10,681 nt of DNA, from positions 1 to 10,681 of the forward strand of contig CALBJC010000143.1 of NCBI GenBank assembly GCA_937892655.1, in the 5' to 3' direction. This document shows, in pieces, positions 1 to 7,905 of this stretch. A program made the position numbers and the translations under genes. Under the pieces are notes generated by a model, which worked only from the letters and a program-made list of their open reading frames with translations, had not been told where the DNA came from and did no database searches. The stretch is from an uncultured Clostridia bacterium. GTDB lineage: Bacteria > Bacillota > Clostridia > Oscillospirales > Ruminococcaceae. The stretch's first letter is position 1. Every line of letters starts with the position of its first letter.

Positions 1-123
1 GCCGGGCATCTTATCGTGAAGCGCCCATACTATACTGGTAACGCCCGGAATCTGCTTTATATCGCCAAGGGTGATATTATCGTTTCCTTCGCCATACAAG
101 CGAAAGCCCATCTGCATTGGCAT
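1..123 (-). CDS. uxuA: Mannonate dehydratase, N-terminal 41 codons (cut by window edge)
   Basis: UxuA dehydrates D-mannonate to 2-keto-3-deoxy-D-gluconate in the cytoplasm, the third step of glucuronate catabolism. Only the first 41 codons are inside the window; the gene runs off the left edge. The visible N-terminus contains the family-typical stretches FRLYGEGND (residues 7-15) and IKQIPGVTSIVWALHD (22-37), which match the opening strand and first helix of known UxuA proteins. The ATG at 123 is chosen because AAGGAGAG (138-131) lies 7 bases upstream; a second in-frame ATG at 117 is possible but spaced less well. The ribosome binding site overlaps the uxaC stop codon (TAA at 139-137), so the two genes are almost certainly co-transcribed and may be translationally coupled. 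Family call is firm despite the short fragment, because both sequence and neighbour agree. Confidence 0.88.
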   Translation of the reverse strand, partial: MPMQMGFRLYGEGNDNITLGDIKQIPGVTSIVWALHDKMPG

Positions 124-130
124 ATATCCA

Positions 131-138
131 CTCTCCTT
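131..138 (-). promoter_or_regulatory. Ribosome binding site of uxuA overlapping the uxaC stop
   Basis: AAGGAGAG on the minus strand, 7 bases before the uxuA ATG. Its first two bases are part of the uxaC TAA stop codon, which suggests that ribosomes finishing uxaC help to start uxuA. Confidence 0.75.
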
Positions 139-1537
139 AAATCTTAAAATATGCAAACGCATTGTCGTGGCAGATATCCTTTACAATTCTGCCAAGCGCT
201 GTAAAGTCTGCGGGATACTCACCGTTTTCAACCCACTGCCCCAGAAGGTCGCAGAGTATTCTGCGGAAGTATTCGTGTCTTGTATAGCTTAAAAAGCTTC
301 TTGAGTCTGTAAGCATACCAACAAAGTTCCCGAGAAGGCTCATATTTGCAAGCGAAATGAGCTGTGAGCGCATACCGCTGAGGTTATCGTTAAACCACCA
401 GGCACTTCCATGCTGAAGCTTGCCCGCAATTTCTGTACCCTGAAATGACCCGATAAGTGAGTCTATAAATGCATTGTCGCCAGCGTCAAGGCTGTAGATG
501 ATAGTTTTTGGCAAAGCCTTTTGCTCATACAGATCATTTAAAAGACCCGCAAGCTTTAAGCTGCCGTTGTCAGGGCCGATACAGTCAAAGCCGGTATCAG
601 CACCGATGAGAGAAAACATCTTTTTGTTAGGGTTTCTCATACAGTTGTAGTGAAGCTGCATTACCCAACCGATTTTTGCATACTGCTTTGCGCAGAAGAT
701 AAGAAAATGAGTTTTAAAAGCCTCAGCCTCAGCGTCGGTCAAAATGCCGCCCAAAAGAGCTTTATTCATGATCTTCTCAAGTGTTTCTCTGTCTGCTGTA
801 GTGTAAACCATTCTGTCAAGCCCGTGGTCACTTGCCTTACAGCCAACAGAGTTAAAGTATTCTATTCTGTCAGAAAGTGCTTTTTCAAGTGTTTCAATCG
901 AGAATATCTCAAATGAGCATACCTTTGATAAAGTCTTTATGTATTCTGCCCAGCCTTCTTTTTCGATGTTAAGCGCTTTGTCAGGTCTAAATGATGGGGC
1001 AACAGTAGTATCAAAGGTATCGTCATCCTTCAAAAGCCTGTGCCATTCAAGGCTGTCAATAGGGTCATCGGTTGTACCGATAAACTCAACGTTTGATCTT
1101 CTTATAATTTCTCGTACACCAAGGTTACCCTCTGTGAGCCTTTGCTTTGTAAGCTCCCATACCTCGTCTGCAGTATCTGCGCTTAAAATCTTGTTGTAGC
1201 CAAAATATTTCTTAAGCTCAAGGTGACACCAGTGATACATAGGGTTACCTATAGCCTTAGGTAGAACAGATGCAAATTTTATGAATTTTTCGTAAGCAGG
1301 AGCATCGCCTGTGATGTAATACTCATCAATACCGTCTGATCTCATAATGCGCCATTTGTAATGGTCACCCGACAGCCAGAGATCTGTTATGTTTTCAAAT
1401 TTCTTGTCCTCATAAATTTCTCTTGGGCTAACGTGACAGTGGTAGTCAATGATTGGGCATCCATGAGCGTATCTGTGATACAGCTCTCTTGCAGTCTTTG
1501 TTGAGAGAAGAAAATTCTTATCCATAAAAGCGTTCAT
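137..1537 (-). CDS. uxaC: Glucuronate/galacturonate isomerase UxaC
   Basis: Cytoplasmic uronate isomerase (EC 5.3.1.12). It converts D-glucuronate to D-fructuronate and, in most family members, D-galacturonate to D-tagaturonate, the first step toward 2-keto-3-deoxygluconate. The protein has 466 residues, the usual length for the family. Visible family marks are FLLSTKTARELYH at the N-terminus (9-21), the amidohydrolase-type HCH metal pair in DYHCH (31-35), GDHYKWR (57-63) and NPMYHWCHLEL (98-108). The open frame extends to a GTG at 1546, but that codon overlaps the Shine-Dalgarno AAGGAG (1551-1546). The ATG at 1537 sits 8 bases after it and is taken as the start. It leads a minus-strand operon with uxuA directly downstream. 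A promoter and a palindromic site lie upstream. No frameshift or missing motif was seen. Confidence 0.96.
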   Translation of the reverse strand: MNAFMDKNFLLSTKTARELYHRYAHGCPIIDYHCHVSPREIYEDKKFENITDLWLSGDHYKWRIMRSDGIDEYYITGDAPAYEKFIKFASVLPKAIGNPMYHWCHLELKKYFGYNKILSADTADEVWELTKQRLTEGNLGVREIIRRSNVEFIGTTDDPIDSLEWHRLLKDDDTFDTTVAPSFRPDKALNIEKEGWAEYIKTLSKVCSFEIFSIETLEKALSDRIEYFNSVGCKASDHGLDRMVYTTADRETLEKIMNKALLGGILTDAEAEAFKTHFLIFCAKQYAKIGWVMQLHYNCMRNPNKKMFSLIGADTGFDCIGPDNGSLKLAGLLNDLYEQKALPKTIIYSLDAGDNAFIDSLIGSFQGTEIAGKLQHGSAWWFNDNLSGMRSQLISLANMSLLGNFVGMLTDSRSFLSYTRHEYFRRILCDLLGQWVENGEYPADFTALGRIVKDICHDNAFAYFKI

Positions 1538-1566
1538 TATGCTCACTCCTTATTTTTTCTGCTTTA

Positions 1567-1595
1567 ATTGTATCACAACAGAATTTGCATTTCCA
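1567..1595 (-). promoter_or_regulatory. Predicted sigma-A promoter of the uxaC-uxuA operon
   Basis: On the minus strand: -35 TGGAAA (1595-1590, 4 of 6 to TTGACA), a 17-base spacer, and -10 TACAAT (1572-1567) preceded by TGA, giving an extended -10 (TGATACAAT). The likely transcript start is about 20 bases before the uxaC ribosome binding site. Prediction only; no other element upstream of uxaC has comparable spacing. Confidence 0.6.
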
Positions 1596-1627
1596 TTGTT
1601 TATTTATGCAATATATATTGCAAATTC
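1581..1627. promoter_or_regulatory. Palindromic operator candidate upstream of uxaC
   Basis: TGCAATATATATTGCA at 1607-1622 is a perfect 16-bp palindrome, located 11 bases upstream of the uxaC -35 box. In addition GAATTTGCA (1581-1589), lying in the -35/-10 spacer, is the exact reverse complement of TGCAAATTC (1619-1627), which overlaps the right arm of the palindrome. Three TTTGCA/TTGCA half-sites therefore flank the -35 box. This is the layout of a regulator binding site, plausibly for a uronate-responsive repressor or activator. The site does not look like the central-CG operators of LacI-type regulators, and the regulator is not in the window. It also lies in the gap shared with the divergent gene at 1778. 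Confidence 0.5.
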
Positions 1628-1703
1628 ACGCATCGAGAAGAAGGCAAGAATGTTAAACTTTGCTGTTTTTTTATCAATTTTTAAGATTTAGTTCGATTTT
1701 TTA

Positions 1704-1732
1704 TTGCAATTGTTAATAATGTGTGATATAAT
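1704..1732 (+). promoter_or_regulatory. Predicted sigma-A promoter of the REC-GGDEF gene
   Basis: -35 TTGCAA (1704-1709, 4 of 6), 17-base spacer, perfect -10 TATAAT (1727-1732) preceded by TGA (extended -10). It is divergent to the uxaC promoter with about 100 bases between the two -35 boxes. Confidence 0.65.
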
Positions 1733-1777
1733 AACTAAGTAAAAATGAAAATCTGACTTCTGGGGGCGATGCTAGGA

Positions 1778-3151
1778 ATGAGAAAAAGCATACTTATAGT
1801 TGACGATAACAAAATGAACTTGATGCTTGCGCAGAGCGTTATGAAGCGTGAATATGAGGTTACAACAGCGCTTTGCGGTGCTGATGCGCTTGCGCTTTTA
1901 GATGAAAACTTATATGACTGTATATTACTTGATATAAATATGCCGCAGATGGATGGCTTTGAGGTTATCTCAAAAATCAAAGAAAATGAAAGGATATGTG
2001 ATATCCCTGTAGTTTTTTTAACAGCCGATTCTGACCCTGAAACTGAAACACGCTGTTTTAAAGAGGGCGCTCTTGATTTTATAGCAAAGCCGTTTGTGCC
2101 TGAGGTTATGCTTTCTAGAATAGGTAGGATTTTAGAAATTGAGGATCTCAGAAAATCTCTTGCAGACAGACTCCAAAAGAAAACTCAGGAAGTAACTGAT
2201 ATTAAGAATAAAACCAATATCGACCCTCTCACAGGGCTTTACAACCGCGCCTATACTCAGGAGCTAGTTGAAGGGCTTATTGAAAAGGGCGTTACTGGCG
2301 CTATGATGATGATTGATATGGATAATTTCAAGCTTATCAATGATAATTACGGTCATATCGCAGGCGATGAGGTTTTAAAGAAGTTTGCCTATACTATGAA
2401 AAGGCATACAACCGAGGGAGATGTTTTGTGCCGAATCGGCGGCGATGAATTTGTAGCCTTTATTGAAGGACCGTATACAAAGGATGAGATCGCAAACAAG
2501 GCTCAGACTATAATTGATGAGCTTTGTGAATACATAGGCTTTATGAAGTTTGAAACAAACTCATCTGTATCAATAGGCATCTCGCAGACTCCCGAAAACG
2601 GTACTGATTTTACAAAGCTTTATAACTGTGCTGATAAGGCGCTTTATTATGTAAAGCAAAACGGTAAGAATTCATATCACTTTTTCAGCGACCAGCGTGA
2701 CGCCGAAAGCAAGCGAGGCAGCAAGGCTATCGACCTTGATTATCTCAAGCAGTCAATGAAGCGCTCTGAGGGTAACTCAAAGGGTGCTTACCTTATGGAT
2801 TTTGAATCGTTTCACCATATCTATAATTTCATAAAGCGCTCGGTCAAGCGCTCAAACCGTCAGGTGCAGACAGTGCTGTTTACAGCGCATACCGACAGCA
2901 AGGATGCAGCTCTGGTAGAAACTGCCCTTGAAGCTCTTGAAGAGGCGGTATTTACATCACTGAGAAATGCCGATGTATCAACCCGCTATTCAAGTAAGCA
3001 GATTATAGTTATCTTAATGGATACCACAACAGAAAACGCCCAGCTTGTAGCTGAGCGAATACTCGGTATCTATAATGATATGCAGGGTAGTCAGGGCGTT
3101 AAATTCACCTTTGACTGCGCCCAGCTTAACTGCGAAGATATTGAGAATTAA
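1778..3151 (+). CDS. Response regulator: receiver, GGDEF diguanylate cyclase, degenerate GGDEF-like C-terminal domain
   Basis: Predicted cytoplasmic response regulator making cyclic di-GMP from two GTP under control of receiver phosphorylation. Numbering uses the ATG at 1778 (457 residues). The receiver domain (about 4-122) keeps the acidic pair D9-D10, phospho-acceptor D52 in LLDINMP, T82 and K104 in AKPF. The GGDEF domain (about 149-305) has DPLTGLYNR, DMDNFKLINDNYGH and an intact GGDEF at 221-225, so it should be catalytic. The usual inhibitory RxxD five residues before GGDEF reads TEGD (212-215), so product inhibition at that site is probably lost. Residues 318-457 form a third domain resembling a GGDEF fold with SSKQI (405-409) in place of the active site but RNAD (396-399) at the I-site position. 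The start is uncertain: the GGGGG tract at 1762-1766 is 11 bases from ATG 1778 but only 2 from an in-frame ATG at 1769. No partner histidine kinase is adjacent. No membrane segment is seen. Confidence 0.9.
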   Translation: MRKSILIVDDNKMNLMLAQSVMKREYEVTTALCGADALALLDENLYDCILLDINMPQMDGFEVISKIKENERICDIPVVFLTADSDPETETRCFKEGALDFIAKPFVPEVMLSRIGRILEIEDLRKSLADRLQKKTQEVTDIKNKTNIDPLTGLYNRAYTQELVEGLIEKGVTGAMMMIDMDNFKLINDNYGHIAGDEVLKKFAYTMKRHTTEGDVLCRIGGDEFVAFIEGPYTKDEIANKAQTIIDELCEYIGFMKFETNSSVSIGISQTPENGTDFTKLYNCADKALYYVKQNGKNSYHFFSDQRDAESKRGSKAIDLDYLKQSMKRSEGNSKGAYLMDFESFHHIYNFIKRSVKRSNRQVQTVLFTAHTDSKDAALVETALEALEEAVFTSLRNADVSTRYSSKQIIVILMDTTTENAQLVAERILGIYNDMQGSQGVKFTFDCAQLNCEDIEN

Positions 3152-3158
3152 GAAATAA

Positions 3159-3186
3159 AAAAATCCCCGATTACTCGGGGATTTTT
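3159..3186. terminator. Bidirectional intrinsic terminator between converging genes
   Basis: A 12-bp perfect stem (AAAAATCCCCGA / TCGGGGATTTTT) closes a TTAC tetraloop. A T-run follows the G+C core on the plus strand and, because the left arm begins with an A-run, also on the minus strand. It lies 7 bases after the stop of the REC-GGDEF gene and 12 bases after the stop of the dockerin gene, so it can end both transcripts. Confidence 0.93.
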
Positions 3187-3198
3187 ATTTTTATAAGG

Positions 3199-6100
3199 TT
3201 ACTCTGCGAGCTTTACATTCCAGTTTGAAACATACTGGTATAGTAAAACTACATCTCTCAGATTAACGCTGCCGATGCCGTCTGTCTGGGCAGCATCAAT
3301 GTCAATTTTTACTTTCCATTTTGAAACGTGCTGATAAAGCAATACAACATCTCTTAAATTGATAAGTGTATCAGCGTTTACATCACCGCATCTTGCAGGG
3401 TATTCCATAGGGGTATCAACATAAAACTGTAGACCACAGTCGATACAGGTTCTTAATGTCTTACCTGTTTTGTCAACGCCATCTCTGAAATCGTGACCGT
3501 GTGCGTCTTCGTAGGTCTGATATTCATGACCGCAGAGCGTGCAGGTGTGTCTGATAACAGCGTCCTTAGAACAGCTGCCCTCTCTTGTTATTTCATCTTC
3601 GTATGAATGGTTGCAGCCAGATGGAGTCTGAGTAGTGTATTCAAACTGAACACTTTCAACCCATGTTTCATCACTGTTCCAGATACCGAAAATCTTGTCG
3701 GTATTATTGAGTGGGTGAGAACCCAGATAAACCTCTCTTGTTGTTGCGATAAGTTCTGGCTTTACTGATGTATCAACGCCAAGGTCGGTGAAATCTACTG
3801 TTGCATAAATATCAACAGAGTCAAAGGCATCGTTGTACTCAAGCGAAATGTCAATACCAAGATTGTAGCCCTCGTAATTCTGAAGTACGCCGTCAAACAG
3901 CGGTATTGTTGTAAAGTCGCCGTAAACTGAGAAATTGTATCCTTCTTCAGGGCAGATTATACCTGAAAGGGATTCATACATCTTGTTTGAATAAAGCTTG
4001 TTCTGGTCATATTGCAGACCTGTTTCAAAATGCGCCTGACCGAAGTTTGTCAGCTTATCCATATAGTTTTTCTCAACCTTGCCCTCGCCTGAGAAAAGAC
4101 CTTTGCTTGATGCAGCATAGCCGATAACAAGACCGTAGTAGTAATTTTCATCTTCAGAATAGATTATAAACCAGGGTCTTTTGCCCTGCCATGCGTATGA
4201 AACCTGAGTATTGTAGTATGCGCTCAGCTCAACTGCCTTTAGCGTATCGCCGCTGATGTTTTCATCTCTGAATGTTATAGCGTAGGTCGGGCGGTTAGTA
4301 TTATTACCATCGTTTGTAGTACCGTCAAAATCAAGCTTTTGTCTTTGACCGCTCATATAGAATGAATTTTCACCGCTTGGGCTTTTTGTGAGATTATATA
4401 TAAGCGTCTGTCTTAAAATCTGAAGCCTCTGTTCTTTTGAAAGGTTTTTGATAGTATAGTAGTCAAAAGGTACTACCTCGCCGTTTGAATCAGGCAAAAC
4501 AGCCTTGTTAAAGCTTGAGTTTTTGTAAGCTACAATCGTTTTGTTATCAATATAGCCCTCAAACTTTTCATAAAGTGCCTCAAGCTGTGCAGGCGTTCTG
4601 TCTTTGAAATCATAAAGTAAAAATTCAGTATTCTGCTGTGTGCCGTCCCATACGTTAGGAACATCATACATTTCATCCTGAGGTGGCTGTGGGGTCGTGA
4701 TCTCATCAAGCTCTTCAGGCTGAGCATTCTGCGGATAGTCAACAACCAAAAGCTCGTCATTTACATAAATTCTTGTATATGGTATCGACCATTCTTTTAC
4801 TATATCGGTAGTGAGCCTTACCTCTTCGTTTATATCTGTAGTTGCAGGGTCATCATCCTGGTCATACAGATAAAATGCCATAAGCATGATCTGATTGTTG
4901 CGGCAGTTTTCAAAAACTATATTGTCAGCTCTGTCATAAGGCACCATAGGTCTTGGCTTTTTCCATTCGCCTGACGGGGTAGTAGTAGCGCCGTTACCGG
5001 CAATTCTTACATCTGAAATCGAGATAACCTCGTTTCCGTTTTCATCCTCATATCTGATAGTCGGGCTGTCAAACTCTATAAAGTGAGTCTGTTCACACAT
5101 AGCGCCTATATCCATATTACCGATAAGGCGCAAGCCGTCGCTTATGTGATACATTACCATATATTTATTTGTCAAAGCGTCAGGTAAGTCGATAGGGAAG
5201 TTTGAGCCTGTCATATGGTTTGTGATCTGTGAGTATGCGGCTCTTGTCATTGTATTGCCGACTACAACGTCATTTCTGCCAAAGCTGTAGTTATAGGTAT
5301 AGTCAATGATATTGCCTCTGTAAACGCTGTTACCGTCTCCTGAAAGCTTTCTGCCGTTTGAAAACTGACCGAATTCAAGCCAGCAGGATCTCCAGGTTGA
5401 ATTTTTAAAGTCTGAGTCTGAGATAAAGTAGCGGTAGTTTATATCGCCGGGGGTAATACCATCCTCGCCCTCTACCCATGTACTTGCAGTACCGTAAACA
5501 TTCTTTAAAAGGGTGTTATCTGTAACTGTCTTGTAGAAAAAGCCGTAATCACAATACTGAATAGTACCGCTGTTTATGACAGTATTTTTGAGCTTGCAGT
5601 TTGTAAAACAGCCAACGCCTCGCTGAACGCTGTCCATCTCAAACAGGAATTTATCTGTGTTTACATTGAAAAATGCGCTTGTCTGTGCATTTAAAAGGTC
5701 AAGGTTTACGCCATAGTAATAACCGTTTATCGGTGCATTATCGTCAGCGCTCATCGCAAAAACGCCTTCATCTTTAATAGCGTCTGTTTTGCCTGCCTTG
5801 ATAGTACCGTTAGAAAATACTCTGTAGGTAGCCCCGCCCCTTAAAATGATAGGTCTGTTTGTATAATAAGTACCGCTTTCGATATACAAAATTGCATCGT
5901 GGGTAGCTATATAGTCAAACGCTGTCTGAAGCTTTGAGTAATTGTCAGCGGTATTCCAGGCTGATGCGCCGAAATCCTTCTGAAGATAAACGATCTCCAT
6001 ACCTGATTGTAAATCATTGTAGTATTTTTCTTCAATGCCCCAGTCAATAAGCTGCTGTTCGTCAGCGCCGACTGCGCCAAGTGAGGCATACCCTGCTGTA

Positions 6101-7851
6101 GGCACATCAGGTGATTTGAAGGCTGAAAGGTCAATATATCGTGACATTGACGGTGAAACATAGATATGGTCATCCATCCAGCAAACATCCTTGTCGCCCT
6201 GAACGCCAATCCAGCCCTCAACCGCTGTTCCGTCAGGCTTGTAGTATTTAATGCCCCATTCTATCTTGAGCTTGTCACTCCAACCCTCTGATAAAGGCTT
6301 GCCGCCCCTCCAGTCATCAATTAAAAGCTTTTCTTTTACATATTCATTTATTTTGAATGCATTGTCAGAAAAGTTAATGTTGTGTCTTGGTCTTGAGCCT
6401 GTAAATGAGAGTGTCCATTCAGAGTCAGATATTCTAACAAGAATTGTCCAGTCAAGTGAGTCACATTCAATTTTGTTCTGAGTAAAGCAGGTGCCTCCCA
6501 GAAGCTCAATAAGGGTGATACTCTGACCCTGAGAGTGATTAGCCGCCATATATCTGTCACTGGTATATGAATCTAAAATCGCATAGCCGTGGTCAGGATA
6601 AACCCATTTCTTGTTTTCGTGGTCATAATATCTGTCGTGATAATTAAATGGTTCAATACCGAGTGATTCAAAGTACTCTGCAATATCATTGTATGCGCCA
6701 TCCTTGAAAAGACAAGCGCTAACACTCGATGATGATGATGATGTGGTATCACATACAAAGTTATATACTCTTTCAAATGTTATGTTTGAATATGTATTAT
6801 AAGGTGCCCAGCAGCCTGCTGCACCCGATCTTGAAAAGCAGTAGTTCTTGATATATGAGTTTGAAATATATGTTGTTGCAAGGCTGAAGTTTTCCTGAAA
6901 CATCGGCAGGATCTGAAGCCCTAAATGGTCAGTATAGTATCCGCCGTAAAAATAGTTATCATAAAAGAATGCGTCATTTGTCTGAACGCCGTTGAAAACA
7001 ATTCTTGTAGGGCCAACAGAACAGTTTGTAACACGGGTGAGCATATCAGGGTAGGTCCATCTCATAAATGAGTTGAAGCCCGCTGCGGCGATGTTGCTGA
7101 TACCTGCATATTTCATTCTTATTCTGTAAAAAAGCTCAAAGTTGTCAACAGGCTGAATATCATCTGAAAATAGATTATCCATAATTGTCCTGGCCGAGCT
7201 TGTAGGCTTGAAGGCCGGGTGAGTATCTTCAACTACAAAAACAATATCCGAAATACTTGAATTTGCAAACCATGCATAGTTTTCAGAAAGATTGCTGTTG
7301 GTGAAAAAACCGTTTACCTCAACGTCGTTGCCGTCAATATCCTTAAAATACGGCTTTATAACAAACGCTACCTTGCCTGCTCTGGCATTGAATGAGGTGT
7401 AGCAGGTGCCGCCGTTATTGAGATATATAGGCTTTTCAAAGTAGTAAACACCGTCTGAAATGAAAATATCAGCGTTATCATATTTCTTTGAAAATGTGAC
7501 AGCGTAGTTTAACATATCAGAATAATCATAGTACGGGTCATTTTCGTTATAGTCAGGGAACATAGCGCTGCCGTCATCATTTACAGCATCGCATACATCC
7601 TGAGGGAATTTTACAACCTTTTCACCGCTGAAATAATCGTTGTTGAGGTCCTTTTCAACCCTCATACCAACCTCGCCGTAATGCCCGTAATGAATTAAAC
7701 CGTCATTAGGGTCATAGTCAACTGCAAAGTTTTCAGGTACTGCGGCTGACGCAATATTATGCTCTGTGAATATATCAGAGCATAAAACCGTAAATGCCAT
7801 AGCCATAGCTACAGCGCCACTCAGCAGCCTTTTTATAAAGCCTCTTTTCAT
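3199..7851 (-). CDS. Secreted dockerin protein with two tandem parallel beta-helix regions
   Basis: A 1550-residue exported protein expected to be docked on a cohesin scaffold or cell-surface complex. Order: signal peptide 1-37 (KR-rich start, hydrophobic GAVAMAMAFTVL, cleavage near ASA-A); beta-helix region 1 about 105-500; beta-helix region 2 about 625-1000; a Pro/acid-rich link near 1045-1064; a beta-rich module about 1185-1405; a Cys-rich stretch 1413-1472 with CTLC (1437-1440) and CIDC (1469-1472); and a type I dockerin 1488-1550. Each helix region opens with the same pattern, ISDGVYYFEKPIYL (131-144) and IESGTYYTNRPIIL (657-670), followed by a GG turn, as in pectate-lyase-like folds. 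I see no catalytic motif, so whether it is a lyase, hydrolase or binding protein is open. The frame extends to 7917, but AAGGAGAG (7867-7860) lies 8 bases before the ATG at 7851 and the signal peptide begins there. Genes for uronate use nearby suggest a pectin-like or glucuronate-containing target, by inference only. Confidence 0.87.
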   Translation of the reverse strand: MKRGFIKRLLSGAVAMAMAFTVLCSDIFTEHNIASAAVPENFAVDYDPNDGLIHYGHYGEVGMRVEKDLNNDYFSGEKVVKFPQDVCDAVNDDGSAMFPDYNENDPYYDYSDMLNYAVTFSKKYDNADIFISDGVYYFEKPIYLNNGGTCYTSFNARAGKVAFVIKPYFKDIDGNDVEVNGFFTNSNLSENYAWFANSSISDIVFVVEDTHPAFKPTSSARTIMDNLFSDDIQPVDNFELFYRIRMKYAGISNIAAAGFNSFMRWTYPDMLTRVTNCSVGPTRIVFNGVQTNDAFFYDNYFYGGYYTDHLGLQILPMFQENFSLATTYISNSYIKNYCFSRSGAAGCWAPYNTYSNITFERVYNFVCDTTSSSSSSVSACLFKDGAYNDIAEYFESLGIEPFNYHDRYYDHENKKWVYPDHGYAILDSYTSDRYMAANHSQGQSITLIELLGGTCFTQNKIECDSLDWTILVRISDSEWTLSFTGSRPRHNINFSDNAFKINEYVKEKLLIDDWRGGKPLSEGWSDKLKIEWGIKYYKPDGTAVEGWIGVQGDKDVCWMDDHIYVSPSMSRYIDLSAFKSPDVPTAGYASLGAVGADEQQLIDWGIEEKYYNDLQSGMEIVYLQKDFGASAWNTADNYSKLQTAFDYIATHDAILYIESGTYYTNRPIILRGGATYRVFSNGTIKAGKTDAIKDEGVFAMSADDNAPINGYYYGVNLDLLNAQTSAFFNVNTDKFLFEMDSVQRGVGCFTNCKLKNTVINSGTIQYCDYGFFYKTVTDNTLLKNVYGTASTWVEGEDGITPGDINYRYFISDSDFKNSTWRSCWLEFGQFSNGRKLSGDGNSVYRGNIIDYTYNYSFGRNDVVVGNTMTRAAYSQITNHMTGSNFPIDLPDALTNKYMVMYHISDGLRLIGNMDIGAMCEQTHFIEFDSPTIRYEDENGNEVISISDVRIAGNGATTTPSGEWKKPRPMVPYDRADNIVFENCRNNQIMLMAFYLYDQDDDPATTDINEEVRLTTDIVKEWSIPYTRIYVNDELLVVDYPQNAQPEELDEITTPQPPQDEMYDVPNVWDGTQQNTEFLLYDFKDRTPAQLEALYEKFEGYIDNKTIVAYKNSSFNKAVLPDSNGEVVPFDYYTIKNLSKEQRLQILRQTLIYNLTKSPSGENSFYMSGQRQKLDFDGTTNDGNNTNRPTYAITFRDENISGDTLKAVELSAYYNTQVSYAWQGKRPWFIIYSEDENYYYGLVIGYAASSKGLFSGEGKVEKNYMDKLTNFGQAHFETGLQYDQNKLYSNKMYESLSGIICPEEGYNFSVYGDFTTIPLFDGVLQNYEGYNLGIDISLEYNDAFDSVDIYATVDFTDLGVDTSVKPELIATTREVYLGSHPLNNTDKIFGIWNSDETWVESVQFEYTTQTPSGCNHSYEDEITREGSCSKDAVIRHTCTLCGHEYQTYEDAHGHDFRDGVDKTGKTLRTCIDCGLQFYVDTPMEYPARCGDVNADTLINLRDVVLLYQHVSKWKVKIDIDAAQTDGIGSVNLRDVVLLYQYVSNWNVKLAE
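6728..6743. repeat. GAT trinucleotide run inside the dockerin gene
   Basis: Five GAT units plus one G on the plus strand. On the coding strand they give four TCA codons and a TCG, and with the adjacent AGT encode six serines (residues 371-376). The surrounding frame is intact. Unit changes here would add or remove single serines without breaking the frame. Confidence 0.8.
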
Positions 7852-7859
7852 ATTAACTT

Positions 7860-7867
7860 CTCTCCTT
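7860..7867 (-). promoter_or_regulatory. Ribosome binding site fixing the dockerin gene start
   Basis: AAGGAGAG, 8 bases before the ATG at 7851. It excludes the longer open frame beginning at 7917, whose first 22 codons precede the signal peptide and include the promoter's transcribed leader. Confidence 0.85.
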
Positions 7868-7905
7868 ACATACAAGTGTATATTTTTGGTAACACCGATA
7901 AGCTC

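Noticed and set aside
650..1199. Two plus-strand open frames opposite uxaC
   Set aside because: Both lie antisense to a well-supported gene and show no ribosome binding site or recognisable protein features.
1735..1980. Minus-strand open frame overlapping the receiver domain start
   Set aside because: It is antisense to conserved receiver motifs and lies across the promoter; no start signals or family resemblance.
6573..6776. Minus-strand open frame encoding a histidine run
   Set aside because: It is the shifted-frame reading of the serine run in the dockerin gene, has no ribosome binding site, and lies entirely within that gene.
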